A stretch of DNA of 64,000 bases from CAVTJL01 sp963752325 (GTDB lineage Bacteria; Pseudomonadota; Alphaproteobacteria; Geminicoccales; Geminicoccaceae), in NCBI GenBank assembly GCA_963752325.1, contig CAVVXU010000010.1, positions 372,001 through 436,000 of the forward strand, written 5' to 3'. The stretch's first letter is position 1, and every line of letters begins with the position of its first letter. The position numbers and the translations under genes were made by a program. Positions 45,914 through 56,062 of the stretch are shown piece after piece. Under the pieces are notes generated by a model. That model searched no databases. It was given only the letters and a program-made list of their open reading frames with translations, and was not told the origin of the DNA.

Positions 45914-47223
45914 TCGGGCAGCGGCCGGCGCTGGCAGCGCAGCAGGTCCGGCCGCTCGCGGCCCTGGCCCTCCTGGGCGGCAGCCGCGGGCTCGCGGCGG
46001 TGCTCGCCTTCGCCGCGGTGGCCGTCGTGGCACGCCGCCTGACACCGGTCGATCTCGGGGTCTGGTCGCTGATCCTGGCCATCCAGGGCTACGCCCTCCA
46101 TCTGGGCGAGCTCGGCCTCAGGAGCGTCGTCACCGCCGAGGGGCGACGCACGGAGGGCGGCGCCGTCGCGCTGCTGCCAACATATCTGGCGCTGCGCCTC
46201 GCTGTCAGTGGCGCCGTCGTCGCCGCGGCGGCCACCATCGCCTGGCTCTCCCTGCCCGAGCGCGCCCCGGTCGTGCTGCTGGCGATGCTGGCGCTGCTCG
46301 CCACGGCGCTGCAGCTCGACTGGCTGGCTCTCGTGGAGGACCGCCCCGCCGCGGCGGGCGCGCTCCTGCTCGTGCGCCCGGTCAGCTACGCCCTCATGGT
46401 GGGCCTGTGGCCGGGCCGGCTGGAGCTCGTGACCCTGGCCGGGCTCTTTGCGGTGAGCTGGGCGCTGGGCGCCCTCGCCTCATGGCCGCTGCTGGGGACG
46501 ATGCCGGCAGCGCCCGGCGGCTCGGGCGATGCGCCGGTCCGTCCCGGCCTGATGCTGCGGCTGGGCATCCCGCTCTGCGCCGTCACCCTCCTCAACCAGG
46601 CCCAGCTCAGCCTCGATCTTCTGCTGGTCGGCGCCTGCCTCGGCGCCGCCGCCGCGGCCCACTACTACCTGGCATCGGGCATGGCGGTCGCGGCGCTCGT
46701 CCTGGCCAACGCGGCGGGCCAGCTCGCGATGGCCCGTCTCGGCCCCTTGCGGGAGACGCCCCGCGCCATGGCCACTATGCTGGCGGGCGAGGCCGGCAGG
46801 CTCGCCTGGCTGGCTCTTCTTCTGATCCTCACTATCGCGTGCCTGGCGCCGTCGGCCGTGCCGCTCGTCTTCGGCGCAAGCTACGCCTCGGCGGCACGGC
46901 TGCTGCTCTGGCTCCTTCCCTGGCTGGCGCTCCAGCACCAGACGACCCTTCTTCAGGGCGCGCTCGCGGCGCTGCGCGGCCAGCGCGAGCTGGTGCTTGG
47001 CAATCTCGTGCTGATCGGGGTGCTGCTTCCGACCCTGCTCCTGGCGCTCTGGCAGGGCAGCCTCGAGGGCTGCGCGCTCGCACGCGGCATCGCCGAGGCG
47101 GCGCGCCTCGCCTGGCTCCTCGCGGCACTGCCCGGCGAGGCCCGGCGTCAGCTCGTCGCGGCCGCGGGCGGTCCCCTGCTCGCGACCCTCGCCGCTGCCA
47201 CCGCAGCGCTCGTCCTCACCTAA
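45910..47223 (+). CDS. Polysaccharide flippase (Wzx/MATE-like)
   Basis: 437-residue membrane protein with about twelve hydrophobic segments, no large soluble domain. The start ATG 45910 overlaps the upstream stop. N-terminal part RGLAAVLAFAAVAVVARRLT and PVDLGVWSLILAIQGYALH match the polysaccharide biosynthesis (PST/Wzx) family, as does the loop FGASYASAARLLLWLLPWLA. It probably exports the lipid-linked repeat unit built by the preceding glycosyltransferases. A polymerase gene is not present in the window. Confidence 0.85.
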   Translation: MIGQRPALAAQQVRPLAALALLGGSRGLAAVLAFAAVAVVARRLTPVDLGVWSLILAIQGYALHLGELGLRSVVTAEGRRTEGGAVALLPTYLALRLAVSGAVVAAAATIAWLSLPERAPVVLLAMLALLATALQLDWLALVEDRPAAAGALLLVRPVSYALMVGLWPGRLELVTLAGLFAVSWALGALASWPLLGTMPAAPGGSGDAPVRPGLMLRLGIPLCAVTLLNQAQLSLDLLLVGACLGAAAAAHYYLASGMAVAALVLANAAGQLAMARLGPLRETPRAMATMLAGEAGRLAWLALLLILTIACLAPSAVPLVFGASYASAARLLLWLLPWLALQHQTTLLQGALAALRGQRELVLGNLVLIGVLLPTLLLALWQGSLEGCALARGIAEAARLAWLLAALPGEARRQLVAAAGGPLLATLAAATAALVLT

Positions 47224-47288
47224 CCGGGACTGGCAGGGTCGGGCGAGCCGGTCTAGTTGTGCGGCTCGGAACCGCCGGGGAGATGTCC

Positions 47289-47972
47289 ATGGCCGCCGCC
47301 AGCGAGGCCTTCGCCACGACCACAGCCCGCCTTCTGCTCGAGGTCGGCGCCGTCAACTTCCGCCCCGATCCGCCCTTCATCTTCACCTCCGGATGGGCCA
47401 GCCCGGTCTATACCGACTGCCGCCGCCTGATCTCCTTCCCGCGCGTCCGCCGGCGGCTCATGGAGATGGCCGAAGCGACCCTCCTGGACGCGGTCGGCGC
47501 CGAGGCCTTCGATGCCGTGGCAGGCGGCGAGACGGCGGGCATCGCCTACGCCGCGTGGCTGGCCGAGCGACTGATGCTGCCGATGCAGTACATCCGCAAG
47601 AAGCCCAAGGGCTTTGGCCGCAATGCCCAGATCGAAGGCGAGGTGCGGGAGGGCTGGCGTACGCTGCTCGTCGAGGACCTCGCCTCCGATGGTGGCAGCA
47701 AAGTCGGGTTCGTGAAGGCGCTCCGCGATGCCGGCCAGCGCTGCGATCACACCTTCGTCCTCTTCTTCTATGGCATCTTCCCCCATGCCGAGCGGACCTT
47801 CGAGGAGCTGGGGGTCGAGCTGCACTATCTCGCAACCTGGCAGGATGTGCTCCGGGTGGCCCGCGCGCAGAAGAGCTTCGCGCCCGACGTCCTGGAGGAG
47901 GTCGAGAAGTTCCTGGCCGATCCGGTGAGCTGGTCCGCCGCGCATGGCGGGGTCGAGCGGGCGGCCGGCTGA
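47289..47972 (+). CDS. pyrE: Orotate phosphoribosyltransferase
   Basis: 227-residue pyrimidine enzyme making OMP from orotate and PRPP. ATG 47289 is preferred over 47283 because GGGGAG precedes it by 6 nt. Substrate loop FIFTSGWASPVYTDCRRLIS, loop region QYIRKKPKGFGRNAQIEG, and the PRPP motif TLLVEDLASDGGSKVGF are all intact. Its stop overlaps the start of the esterase gene (TGATG). Confidence 0.93.
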   Translation: MAAASEAFATTTARLLLEVGAVNFRPDPPFIFTSGWASPVYTDCRRLISFPRVRRRLMEMAEATLLDAVGAEAFDAVAGGETAGIAYAAWLAERLMLPMQYIRKKPKGFGRNAQIEGEVREGWRTLLVEDLASDGGSKVGFVKALRDAGQRCDHTFVLFFYGIFPHAERTFEELGVELHYLATWQDVLRVARAQKSFAPDVLEEVEKFLADPVSWSAAHGGVERAAG

Positions 47973-48805
47973 TGCGCATCGCGGTGCTGATGGCGGCCCT
48001 CGTGCTGGCAACAGCGTCGATGGGCTCCGCCTCCGCCGAGCCACGATGTGGCATGGACGCTCCCTGCCCGGTCGAAAGCGGGAGCTACAGGGTCAGCCCG
48101 CCGGCCGGCTGGGACGGCACCACGCCACTGCCCACGGCATTCTTCTTCCATGGCTATGGCGGCTCGGCGGACGGCGAGATGCAGGACCTGAGCCTGCGCA
48201 AGGCCTTCTCCGACGCCGGAATCCTTCTCGTCTTTGCGAACGGGGCCAACAAGGACTGGTCGTTTCCCGGCTCGCCCGCCCAGCGGCGCGACGACTTCGC
48301 CTATGTCGACCGGGTCCTGGCCGACCTCCGCTCCCGCTGGCCGGTCGACGCACGACGCCTGTGGGCCACCGGCTTCTCCGTGGGCGCCTCGATGGTGTGG
48401 GCCGAGGCCTGCTACCGCGGCGACAGGTTCCGCGCCTATGTGGCGGTGTCGGGTGCCTTTTGGGGCGACATCCCGGCCGACTGCCCGACGGGCCCGGTGG
48501 ACCTCCTGCAGATCCACGGCCTGACCGACAACACGGTGCCGCTCGAGGGCCGGGCGATCCGCCGGGTCTATCATCAAAGCGACGTCTTCGCCTCGCTCGC
48601 CCGGCTGCGCGAGGTCGACGGCTGCCGCAGCAATCCGACGGGCTTCGCCACCTCCGGGCCTCTCGTCTGCCGAAGCTGGACCGGCTGCAGCAGCGACCGG
48701 GAGCTCGAGCTCTGCCTCCATGCCGGGGGCCACATGCTACCGCCCGGCTGGTTTCCGCTGGCATGGAGCTGGGTTCAGAAAGTCACGACCCGCTCCGGGT
48801 CGTAG
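47972..48805 (+). CDS. Secreted polyhydroxybutyrate-depolymerase-like esterase (LpqC type)
   Basis: 277-residue alpha/beta hydrolase exported by Sec (MRIAVLMAALVLATASMGSA). Core elements: oxyanion strand TAFFFHGYGGSADGEM, nucleophile elbow ATGFSVGASMVWAE, acid region LLQIHGLTDNTVPLEG and the base histidine in LHAGGHMLPPGW. Six or more cysteines suggest disulphides in the periplasm. Substrates of this family include feruloyl esters and polyesters; none is indicated here. Overlaps the end of pyrE. Confidence 0.88.
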   Translation: MRIAVLMAALVLATASMGSASAEPRCGMDAPCPVESGSYRVSPPAGWDGTTPLPTAFFFHGYGGSADGEMQDLSLRKAFSDAGILLVFANGANKDWSFPGSPAQRRDDFAYVDRVLADLRSRWPVDARRLWATGFSVGASMVWAEACYRGDRFRAYVAVSGAFWGDIPADCPTGPVDLLQIHGLTDNTVPLEGRAIRRVYHQSDVFASLARLREVDGCRSNPTGFATSGPLVCRSWTGCSSDRELELCLHAGGHMLPPGWFPLAWSWVQKVTTRSGS

Positions 48806-48885
48806 GCAGGAAACGGCGACCGGATCCGACATCCCTGGAGCAGATGCCGGATCCCGTCACCTCTATCGGTCGGACCGTGCGGCTG

Positions 48886-49188
48886 CTAGCCCTTGGGCTG
48901 CGTCGTCGGGGCGGCAGCCGGCGTCTGCGCAGGCGTCTCCTTGGTCGCCGTGTGCTTCTTTTTCTTCTTCGTCGACGCCTGCTTCATGCACTTGTCGATG
49001 TAGGTGGTCTTCGCGTCACCGGTCAGCTTCTTCTTGGTGGCGCTCGCCTCGCAGGACTGCTGGTGCTTCGCCATGGTCGAGCTGCTGCCCGAGGTGGCGG
49101 CGGAGGCCGCGCCCGTGCCGAGCATGGCGGCGAGCAGGACGGCACCACTGACGGCGCCGATGCGTTTGAGAAGAGACGTCTTGGCCAT
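48886..49188 (-). CDS. PsiF-repeat-like small secreted protein
   Basis: 100 residues. Signal peptide (LLKRIGAVSGAVLLAAMLGT, cut after ASA), then one PsiF-like repeat with two cysteines (HQQSCEASATKKKLTGDAKT, YIDKCMKQAS), then a lysine/threonine/proline-rich tail ending QPKG. PsiF in E. coli is induced by phosphate starvation with unknown function. ATG 49188 is chosen because the signal peptide starts there; the frame is open to 49296. Confidence 0.75.
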   Translation of the reverse strand: MAKTSLLKRIGAVSGAVLLAAMLGTGAASAATSGSSSTMAKHQQSCEASATKKKLTGDAKTTYIDKCMKQASTKKKKKHTATKETPAQTPAAAPTTQPKG

Positions 49189-49895
49189 AAGCCACGGTTC
49201 CAGCCCCGGGTGACACGCGGACGCGCCGCGCGGGGCCTCGGTCGCGTCGACGTCACTATCATCGCGGCGGCACCACAGATCAACATTCCTCCTCATTAAT
49301 AATCGTTCATAGCCAAACTACTCGTCGGCTTGATACTTCCGGCCTGTCGCTGCCTCAAGAACGTTCATGTGAACTCACAAGCAACATGCTTCGATAACGA
49401 CTTGGAGAAACATGCACGATGCGTCCAGCAAGGGGCAGCCGCAAAGAAGATCGCCAACCGACCGGAGATGAGCGCTCAGCAAGGCCGGTATGCCCGGGAT
49501 CTGCCCCGACCCGGACTGATGCGACGGATTGGGATCGCAGCGTGATCGTCATGATCGGCACGCGCTAGTTGACTGGGGAACACTCGCGCGGCGGTTTCCA
49601 ACCTTTCCCTGCATCGCCAGCGGCCCGGTCATTGTCGAGGCGGCATTGGTCCCGGCTCAGGTCGCACGCGCCCGTGCGAGACGATCGTCTCGGCCTCGTC
49701 AGGAACGACCAGCTCCAGCCGCATCTCGTCGCTGCGCAGCGGTCGGTTCGCCCGCCGGGCAGGTCGGACACTTTGGAACACTTATTGTTCTTGCTCCAAT
49801 TTTGAGTAACTATAGTTAAGGATACCATCAGTATCTGTTGACTACATCATCCAACTGACGAATAGAGTTGGCGCCCCGATGGAGGAAATCAGGCG
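49189..49895. other. Intergenic region with low-GC patches and several palindromes
   Basis: 707 bp between the PsiF-like gene and the hypothetical gene at 49896. It holds an AT-rich stretch near 49280-49440 that likely carries the promoter of the minus-strand gene, and a palindrome group at 49776-49871 (listed separately). Small frames such as 49419-49568 have no recognisable relation to known proteins. Confidence 0.5.
49776..49871 (+). promoter_or_regulatory. Palindrome-rich leader upstream of the 49896 gene
   Basis: Three inverted repeats in under 100 bp: GAACA-CTTAT-TGTTC (49776-49790), the perfect 12-mer TAACTATAGTTA (49807-49818), and CCAACT-N9-AGTTGG (49851-49871), the last 25 nt before the start codon. 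AT content is well above the genome norm. This looks like an operator/leader of a regulated gene; no named regulator box fits exactly. Confidence 0.5.
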
Positions 49896-50420
49896 ATGCA
49901 GCAGATTTATCAGGACGATGAGCGTGACGAGGACATGGTGAGCGTGGTGTCGATGCCGAGCGGATTGGTCGTTGCCCATCTCACGGCAGGCGAGCAGTTC
50001 ATCCTTTGGGCCTTTCGTCACAGACAGGTCGACGATGCGCCGGGCAGCCGCTGCATCCTCCACGGGTTCCGGCTCGCCTTCGGTCTGGCCAAGGTGGAGG
50101 CCGGCCTGGCCGTGTTCGAGAGGCAGTGGAGCCTGCTGGCACGGCGGGCGATCGAGCCGCTCCGCCTGTCGCCGCTGCGCGCTTCGTCCGTGCTGCGCGA
50201 CGAGCGCCGCCTTCTCGATCTCCACGCCGCGGCGCAGGTCGGCGAGGTCGCGCGCACGGCGCGTATCGCACGTAGCCTCGTCGAGGCGGAGGCCGTGCCC
50301 GAGCTTTGCGCCTATGCCGAGACCATGGCCGAGCTCCTCGCACGCCGCGATTGGCCGCTCGGCGATCACACCGCCCCGCACGAGCTGGCGCGTGCCATGC
50401 CCCGGGGTCGCATGAACTGA
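49896..50420 (+). CDS. Hypothetical protein, 174 residues
   Basis: No family recognised. ATG 49896 has GGAGGAAA about 12 nt upstream. Mostly helical: VVAHLTAGEQFILWAFRHRQ early, RRAIEPLRLSPLRASSVLRD in the middle, and VAELLARRDWPL near the end. No signal peptide or membrane helix. Codon use is like its neighbours, so it is probably a real gene. It follows the palindrome-rich leader and precedes the ABC membrane-domain gene on the same strand by about 300 bp. Confidence 0.65.
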   Translation: MQQIYQDDERDEDMVSVVSMPSGLVVAHLTAGEQFILWAFRHRQVDDAPGSRCILHGFRLAFGLAKVEAGLAVFERQWSLLARRAIEPLRLSPLRASSVLRDERRLLDLHAAAQVGEVARTARIARSLVEAEAVPELCAYAETMAELLARRDWPLGDHTAPHELARAMPRGRMN

Positions 50421-50716
50421 CGCTCAGGGGCACGCCGCCGGGAGCCGGGCGCGGACTAGGGAGGGCGTCGTTGCGTCATCGGCGCCCCAGTCTTTCTCCG
50501 GGCCCGACGAGGGCGCCTCGGCCGGCTCGGACCTCGCGGAGGAGCGTGCGTCATCCATAGCCCGATCGGTCGGCCATTGCCGGGCGATCGGGCATGCCGA
50601 CCAGACATCGGTCGGCCCCGGCGACTGCCCCGCCCGGCAGCGGCGCCCGTCCTGGTGGTGCCTCGGCGTCCGGGCCCCTACATTCCGCGCCCCATGCTCG
50701 GAATCCAGAGGGTCTC

Positions 50717-51709
50717 GTGAACGCCGACTCCGCGCTCTGCAAGCTTTACATGTCGGCGCTGCCGCCGGTGCGCGACCGGCCGATGCGGGCCATGCCGAGC
50801 GCCCTCTACGCCTATGTCTACAAGGTAAGCGCCAGGCAGCAGCTGCGGCTCTGCCTCCTCACGCTCATCATCTTCCCTCTCACGCTGGCGCCGCTGGAGC
50901 TGCAGCGCCGTATCGTGAACCATGCCGTGGCCAAGGCCGATCTGGGCCTGCTGCTCGAGCTCGGCGCGCTCTATTTCGCCGTCTACCTCACCATGGGGGT
51001 CATCAAGTACTTCCGTAATGTCTACCTCGCCCGTGTGGCCGAGGGTGTGACACGCAGGCTGCGCACGAGGATGGTCCACAGCGACGCCTTCGGCGCGGAC
51101 CCCGAGGAGGGAACGAGGCAGTCCATCCTCTCCTCGGAAGCGGAGAAAGTTGGCGGCTTCGTCGCGGAGAGCCTCGCCTCTCCTTTCATGGAGGCTGGGC
51201 TGCTGCTCAGCATCACAGGCTACATGTTCTTCGTGCAGCCGGAGATCGCGGCTGCCGCCGCGGCCTTCCTGATCCCCTCGACGATCCTCGTGGCCTCGTT
51301 CCAGCCGATGCTGAACAGGCTGTCGGAGAAGAAGATCACCATCAGGCGCGAGCTCAGCCAGAGCGTGCTGCAGAACGCCGGAGACGAGGGCGGCGAGGAT
51401 TCCCGCGCGAGCGAGCAGATCGAGCGGATCTACCAGCTGAGCGTCCGCTTTGCCGTCATCAAGCACCTGGTCAAGGTCCTCAACAATCTCATCAACCATA
51501 TGGGACCGCTCAGCATCCTCATGCTGGGCGGCTGGCTCGTGATCCAGGGCCAGACCGAGGTCGGGACCATCGTCGCCTTCCTCTCGGGCTACCAGCGCAT
51601 GACGCGCCCCGCCCGTGATCTGCTGAGCTTCTACCGCCGACTCTCCATCATGCGCGTGCAATACGGCCTGGTGCAGGGCGTGGGACAGGCAACGGAGGCT
51701 GCCGCCTGA
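50717..51709 (+). CDS. ABC transporter transmembrane domain protein lacking an ATPase domain
   Basis: 331 residues with the ABC exporter membrane fold only. GTG 50717 is used; ATG 50750 or 50783 are alternatives. Helix 1 is LCLLTLIIFPLTLAPLELQR, followed by LGALYFAVYLTMGVIKYFRN. The type I exporter coupling-helix region is recognisable at RLRTRMVHSDAFGADPEEGT and ending FLSGYQRMTRPARDLLSFYR, where the nucleotide-binding domain would normally begin; instead the protein ends within 30 residues. No separate ATPase gene is adjacent. It could pair with a partner elsewhere or be a non-transport membrane protein. Confidence 0.8.
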   Translation: MNADSALCKLYMSALPPVRDRPMRAMPSALYAYVYKVSARQQLRLCLLTLIIFPLTLAPLELQRRIVNHAVAKADLGLLLELGALYFAVYLTMGVIKYFRNVYLARVAEGVTRRLRTRMVHSDAFGADPEEGTRQSILSSEAEKVGGFVAESLASPFMEAGLLLSITGYMFFVQPEIAAAAAAFLIPSTILVASFQPMLNRLSEKKITIRRELSQSVLQNAGDEGGEDSRASEQIERIYQLSVRFAVIKHLVKVLNNLINHMGPLSILMLGGWLVIQGQTEVGTIVAFLSGYQRMTRPARDLLSFYRRLSIMRVQYGLVQGVGQATEAAA

Positions 51710-51744
51710 TCAGCTCGCGGCAGCGCCGCCAGAGTCCGGTCGAG

Positions 51745-51760
51745 GAGGGCCGGAGCCCTC
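51745..51760. terminator. Bidirectional hairpin between convergent genes
   Basis: Perfect 6-bp stem GAGGGC-CGGA-GCCCTC in the 49-bp gap between the ABC membrane-domain gene and the amino-acid permease gene, touching the latter's stop codon. No long T tract on either side; a weak shared terminator is likely. Confidence 0.45.
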
Positions 51761-52529
51761 AAACCTTGCCAGGTACCGGGCGGCGGGTGCGGGAGACGTC
51801 GAAGCGGGCCTCGATATACTCGACCAGCTTCGCGGTCGGGTAGCTGATGATGAAGTAGATAATCGCCACCATCGTGAAGATCTCGAAGTGCTTGTACGTC
51901 GCCGAGGCCAAAAGCTGGCCGCTGAACATCAGATCCCTCATCGTGATGACCGAGACCAGCGCTGAGTCCTTGAAGATGGAGACGAAGAAGTTGCCGATGG
52001 CCGGCAGCACGATGCGAATCGCCTGAGGCAGGATGATCCGGCGCATGAGCAGGCGCCGCGACATGCCGAGCGACATGCCGGCCTCGCGTTGGCCAGGCGG
52101 AATGGCCTGGATGCCCGAGCGGAACACCTCGGCCATGTAGGCGCTGTAGTTGATGGTGAGGCCCAGCACCCCCGAGGCGAACGGCGTCAGCACGATGCCG
52201 CCATAGGGCAGCACATAGTAGATGAAGAAGAGCTGCAGCAGCAGCGGCGTGCCGCGGATGAACTGGACATAGGCGGCGGCGAGCCAGCGGATCGGCCAGA
52301 GGCGCGACAGCCGCGCGAGGCCCAGGCCGAGCCCCACGATGAGCGCCAGCGCATAGGCGAGGAGCGAGACGGTGATGGTGACCCAGGCGCCCTGGAGGAG
52401 CGTGGGCAGGAACGAGATCATCTCAGGGATCGAGAACAAGGTCGGCTCCGCGCTCGGCTGAGGTGACGGACCGGCCCCGGCCCGCGACAAGGCGAGACTG
52501 CGCTCCGGCGCGGCGGCGCCGGCAGCCAC
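51759..52529 (-). CDS. Amino-acid ABC transporter permease (His/Glu/Gln/Arg/opine family)
   Basis: 256 residues. The His/Glu/Gln family signature is clear: FLPTLLQGAWVTITVSLLAY, then YVQFIRGTPLLLQLFFIYYV, and the EAA loop REAGMSLGMSRRLLMRRIIL. About five membrane segments. The first 30 residues before MISFLP are low-complexity, so ATG 52421 (MISFLPTLL) is a possible alternative start. Last gene of the ATPase-binding protein-permease unit. Confidence 0.9.
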   Translation of the reverse strand: MAAGAAAPERSLALSRAGAGPSPQPSAEPTLFSIPEMISFLPTLLQGAWVTITVSLLAYALALIVGLGLGLARLSRLWPIRWLAAAYVQFIRGTPLLLQLFFIYYVLPYGGIVLTPFASGVLGLTINYSAYMAEVFRSGIQAIPPGQREAGMSLGMSRRLLMRRIILPQAIRIVLPAIGNFFVSIFKDSALVSVITMRDLMFSGQLLASATYKHFEIFTMVAIIYFIISYPTAKLVEYIEARFDVSRTRRPVPGKV

Positions 52530-52586
52530 GGTTCGCTCCAGCGACGGGGCGGGCGACGCTGAGCCGCCCGCCCTGCCCCGATCCGG

Positions 52587-53516
52587 CTAGTTGTTGTAGC
52601 CGCTGAGGCCCCACTGGGTGAGGATCTTCGACATCTCCTCCGAGTCCTCCATCCACTCGATGGCGCTCGAGAAGCCGAGGCGCAGCTGCACGTCGCCCTG
52701 ACGGAAGGCGTAGCGACTGTAGCCCGCCGGGTTCTTCAGCTGATGCGGCTCGTAGCCACTCGCGAGCTCGATCTGCCAATCCGGATGGTCCTTGATGGTC
52801 GCTGCCACGATCGGCTGATCGTGGACGGCGCCGTCGAGCCGGCCGTTCTGAATGTCCTGGGCCATCGATTGCCAGTCCTTGTAGCCCCGGTACTCCACGC
52901 CCGGTGTCTCCTGGATCCACTGGGCGTAGTTCGTGCCGAGAAGAGCGCCGCAGCTATGCCCCTTGAGATCGGCGATCTGATGGGCGCCGAGCGGGTCGCC
53001 CTTCTTCACCACCAGCCACTCCGAGTAGTAATAGGTGGGGAAGGAGAAATCGACGACCTTGGCACGCGCTTTCGTGTAGTGGATGGAGTCGCCGATGATG
53101 TCGAAGCGGCCGTCGAGCAGCCCCGGGATCAGGCCATCGAAGGTAACAGTCTCGACCTTGACGTCCGGAATGCTCAGCATCTTGGCGGCATAGCGGATGA
53201 TGTCGGCATCGAGGCCGGTAAACGCGCCGGTCTTCGGGTCTAGAAAGGAGTAGGGCCAGTCATTGGACGTGCCGACGATCAGCTGGCCCTTCTTCTGGAC
53301 CTTGACCAGCGAATCGTCACAGTCGAACTTCGGCAGGGTGAAGTCCTTGAACGACGTGTCGATCTTGGGCGCGTCCGCCGCCCGCGCCACGGTGGGCGCC
53401 ACCGCGGCGGCCACTGCGCCAGCGGTCGCGAGGCCGCCGGAGATAAGCAGATGGCGGCGCGAGGCCATGCCCTGGGGTTCCGGGCTCACGCTGCCGGTCA
53501 CAGACTGATCGGTCAT
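52587..53516 (-). CDS. Amino-acid ABC transporter substrate-binding protein
   Basis: 309 residues. ATG 53516 is preceded by GAGGAGGAAGG. The twin-arginine signal MASRRHLLISGGLATAGAVA near residue 18 points to Tat export. The family 3 binding fold has QLIVGTSNDWPYSFLDPKTG, GLDADIIRYAAKML, RFDIIGDSIHYTKARAKVVD and GRLDGAVHDQPIVAATIK. It lies between the ATPase and the permease, 57 bp before the latter. Ligand class: polar amino acid or derivative. Confidence 0.92.
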   Translation of the reverse strand: MTDQSVTGSVSPEPQGMASRRHLLISGGLATAGAVAAAVAPTVARAADAPKIDTSFKDFTLPKFDCDDSLVKVQKKGQLIVGTSNDWPYSFLDPKTGAFTGLDADIIRYAAKMLSIPDVKVETVTFDGLIPGLLDGRFDIIGDSIHYTKARAKVVDFSFPTYYYSEWLVVKKGDPLGAHQIADLKGHSCGALLGTNYAQWIQETPGVEYRGYKDWQSMAQDIQNGRLDGAVHDQPIVAATIKDHPDWQIELASGYEPHQLKNPAGYSRYAFRQGDVQLRLGFSSAIEWMEDSEEMSKILTQWGLSGYNN

Positions 53517-53661
53517 TGTCCTTCCTCCTCGACTTGTCTGTCGTTGCCGTCCCGCCGGGCCGGGTCCTCGCGGCACGGCCGGCGCTTCCCCCGCTCTCAC
53601 GATCGACGGAAGGTCCTCGACCACGGCGTCCGCGCCCACCGTGCCGGCGGGCACCGGCCAC

Positions 53662-54516
<855 letters not shown>

Positions 54517-54606
54517 GTCACCGGACGGCTCAGGCGTCACCGTCGGACTCCAGGCTCTTGCCCTGCTGCCGAGGCAAGGGACACGCCATGATCGTTTCAG
54601 ACGCTC

Positions 54607-55989
54607 CTACTCGGCGGTGGGCAGCGTCGCCAGGGTGTCGTCGAGGGCCGCCGTGAGGCGCCGGCCGAGCTCGGCGATCTCGGCTTGCGTGATGATCAGC
54701 GGGGGTGCCATGACGATGCAGCCGGCGAGCGGACGGACGATGATCCCCTGCTCGAGGCCGGCGTCGTAGACGGCCTTGCTGAGGCCACCGACCTTGAGCG
54801 TGCCGGCAGCACCGGCACCCGATTCGCCCGGCCGGGCGATCTCAAGGGCGCCCATCAGGCCGAATTTTCTGTTCCCCCGCACCAGCGGATGCTCAAGCAG
54901 CCCGTCCAGCATACGGTTCCAGATCGGGATCATCTTTTGGACATGACCCAGTATGTCGCGCCGCTCGAAGACGTTCAGCACCTCGACGGCCACCGCGGCC
55001 GAGACGGCGTGGCCGTGATGCGTGCCGCCATGGGCGAACCAGCCCTTGTTCTCGCTGCCCATGTCGAGACGCTCGGCGAAGCCCTCGCCCATCATGATGG
55101 CGGCGATCGGCATGTAGGCGCCGGTGATGCCCTTGGCGCAGGTGATGCAGTCGGGCTCGAGCCCCATGGCCTCCGTCGCCCACATCCTGCCGGAGCGGCC
55201 AAAGCCCGTCACCACCTCGTCGATGAAGAGCTGGATGCCGTATTTTTTCAGGACTTTCGTGATTTTCGGGAAGTAGCCCGCCGGCGGCGGGAACATGCCG
55301 GATGAGACGGAGACGGGCTCGGCGATCATGGCGCCGATCGTCTCGGGCCCTGCCGCCAGGATCGCTGCCTCCAGTTCCTCGGCCAGCCGGTCGGTGAAGG
55401 CGTCCTCGTCCTCGCCGGGCTCCGCGGCCGCGGGCCAGCTCGGATGGCGCACCTGCAGCGCGAGGCCCATCGGAATACCAAAACTCTCGTGCAGCTCGCG
55501 GCTGCCGCCGAGCGAGGCCGTGGCGATCGTGCTGCCGTGGTAGCTGGCCTCGCGCGAGATCATCTTGCGGCGCTCGGGCTGGCCGGCGAATCCGTTGCCG
55601 TACCACATGAACTTGATGAGGTAGTCGTTCGCCTCGGAGCCCGTGGTCGAGAAGTAGATGCGCGGGTTCTTCAAGGGCGATATCGCGGCCAGGCGCTCCG
55701 TCAGCTCCATCACCGCCGGCACGGTGCGATGAATGGCCGAGGGATACATCGGCAGCGCCCTCAGCTGGCGGATCGCGGCCTCGATCAGCGCCTCGTCGCT
55801 GAAGCCCAGCGCTGCGCAATAGAAGGTCGAGACCGCCTCGATATAGTCCTTGCCGTTCTCATCGAACACGAAGATGCCCCGGCCCCGGCCGAACACCAGC
55901 GGGCGCTCGCTCTTGAGGCGGTTGATCTCGCTGAACCCGAGGAGCAGATGCTCGTTGTGGTAGTTGCTCTCGGCCACTCGAATGTCCAA
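54607..55989 (-). CDS. Class III (omega) aminotransferase
   Basis: 460-residue PLP enzyme. Cofactor-binding parts: YFSTTGSEANDYLIKFMWYG, ISREASYHGSTIATASLGGS, the aspartate in IQLFIDEVVTGFGRSGRMWA and the PLP lysine in DCITCAKGITGAYMPIA. The length and motifs fit diamine/beta-alanine/pyruvate-type transaminases, which convert omega-amino compounds to aldehydes. Located upstream of the amino-acid importer in the same direction, it probably degrades the imported compound. Divergent from hyuA with 200 bp between. Confidence 0.92.
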   Translation of the reverse strand: MDIRVAESNYHNEHLLLGFSEINRLKSERPLVFGRGRGIFVFDENGKDYIEAVSTFYCAALGFSDEALIEAAIRQLRALPMYPSAIHRTVPAVMELTERLAAISPLKNPRIYFSTTGSEANDYLIKFMWYGNGFAGQPERRKMISREASYHGSTIATASLGGSRELHESFGIPMGLALQVRHPSWPAAAEPGEDEDAFTDRLAEELEAAILAAGPETIGAMIAEPVSVSSGMFPPPAGYFPKITKVLKKYGIQLFIDEVVTGFGRSGRMWATEAMGLEPDCITCAKGITGAYMPIAAIMMGEGFAERLDMGSENKGWFAHGGTHHGHAVSAAVAVEVLNVFERRDILGHVQKMIPIWNRMLDGLLEHPLVRGNRKFGLMGALEIARPGESGAGAAGTLKVGGLSKAVYDAGLEQGIIVRPLAGCIVMAPPLIITQAEIAELGRRLTAALDDTLATLPTAE

Positions 55990-56062
55990 CTGAACCTCCT
56001 CTTACAGCGCCCGGCAGGCAGCGTGGGCATGCTGCGCCCCACGCACAAGTCCGTCAACGTCC

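Noticed and set aside
49419..49568. Small 49-codon frame in the low-GC intergenic region
   Set aside because: No ribosome site at proper spacing, no recognisable protein features.
49776..49790. GAACA-N5-TGTTC as a LexA (SOS) box
   Set aside because: Alphaproteobacterial LexA sites are direct repeats GTTC-N7-GTTC; the inverted arrangement here does not fit.
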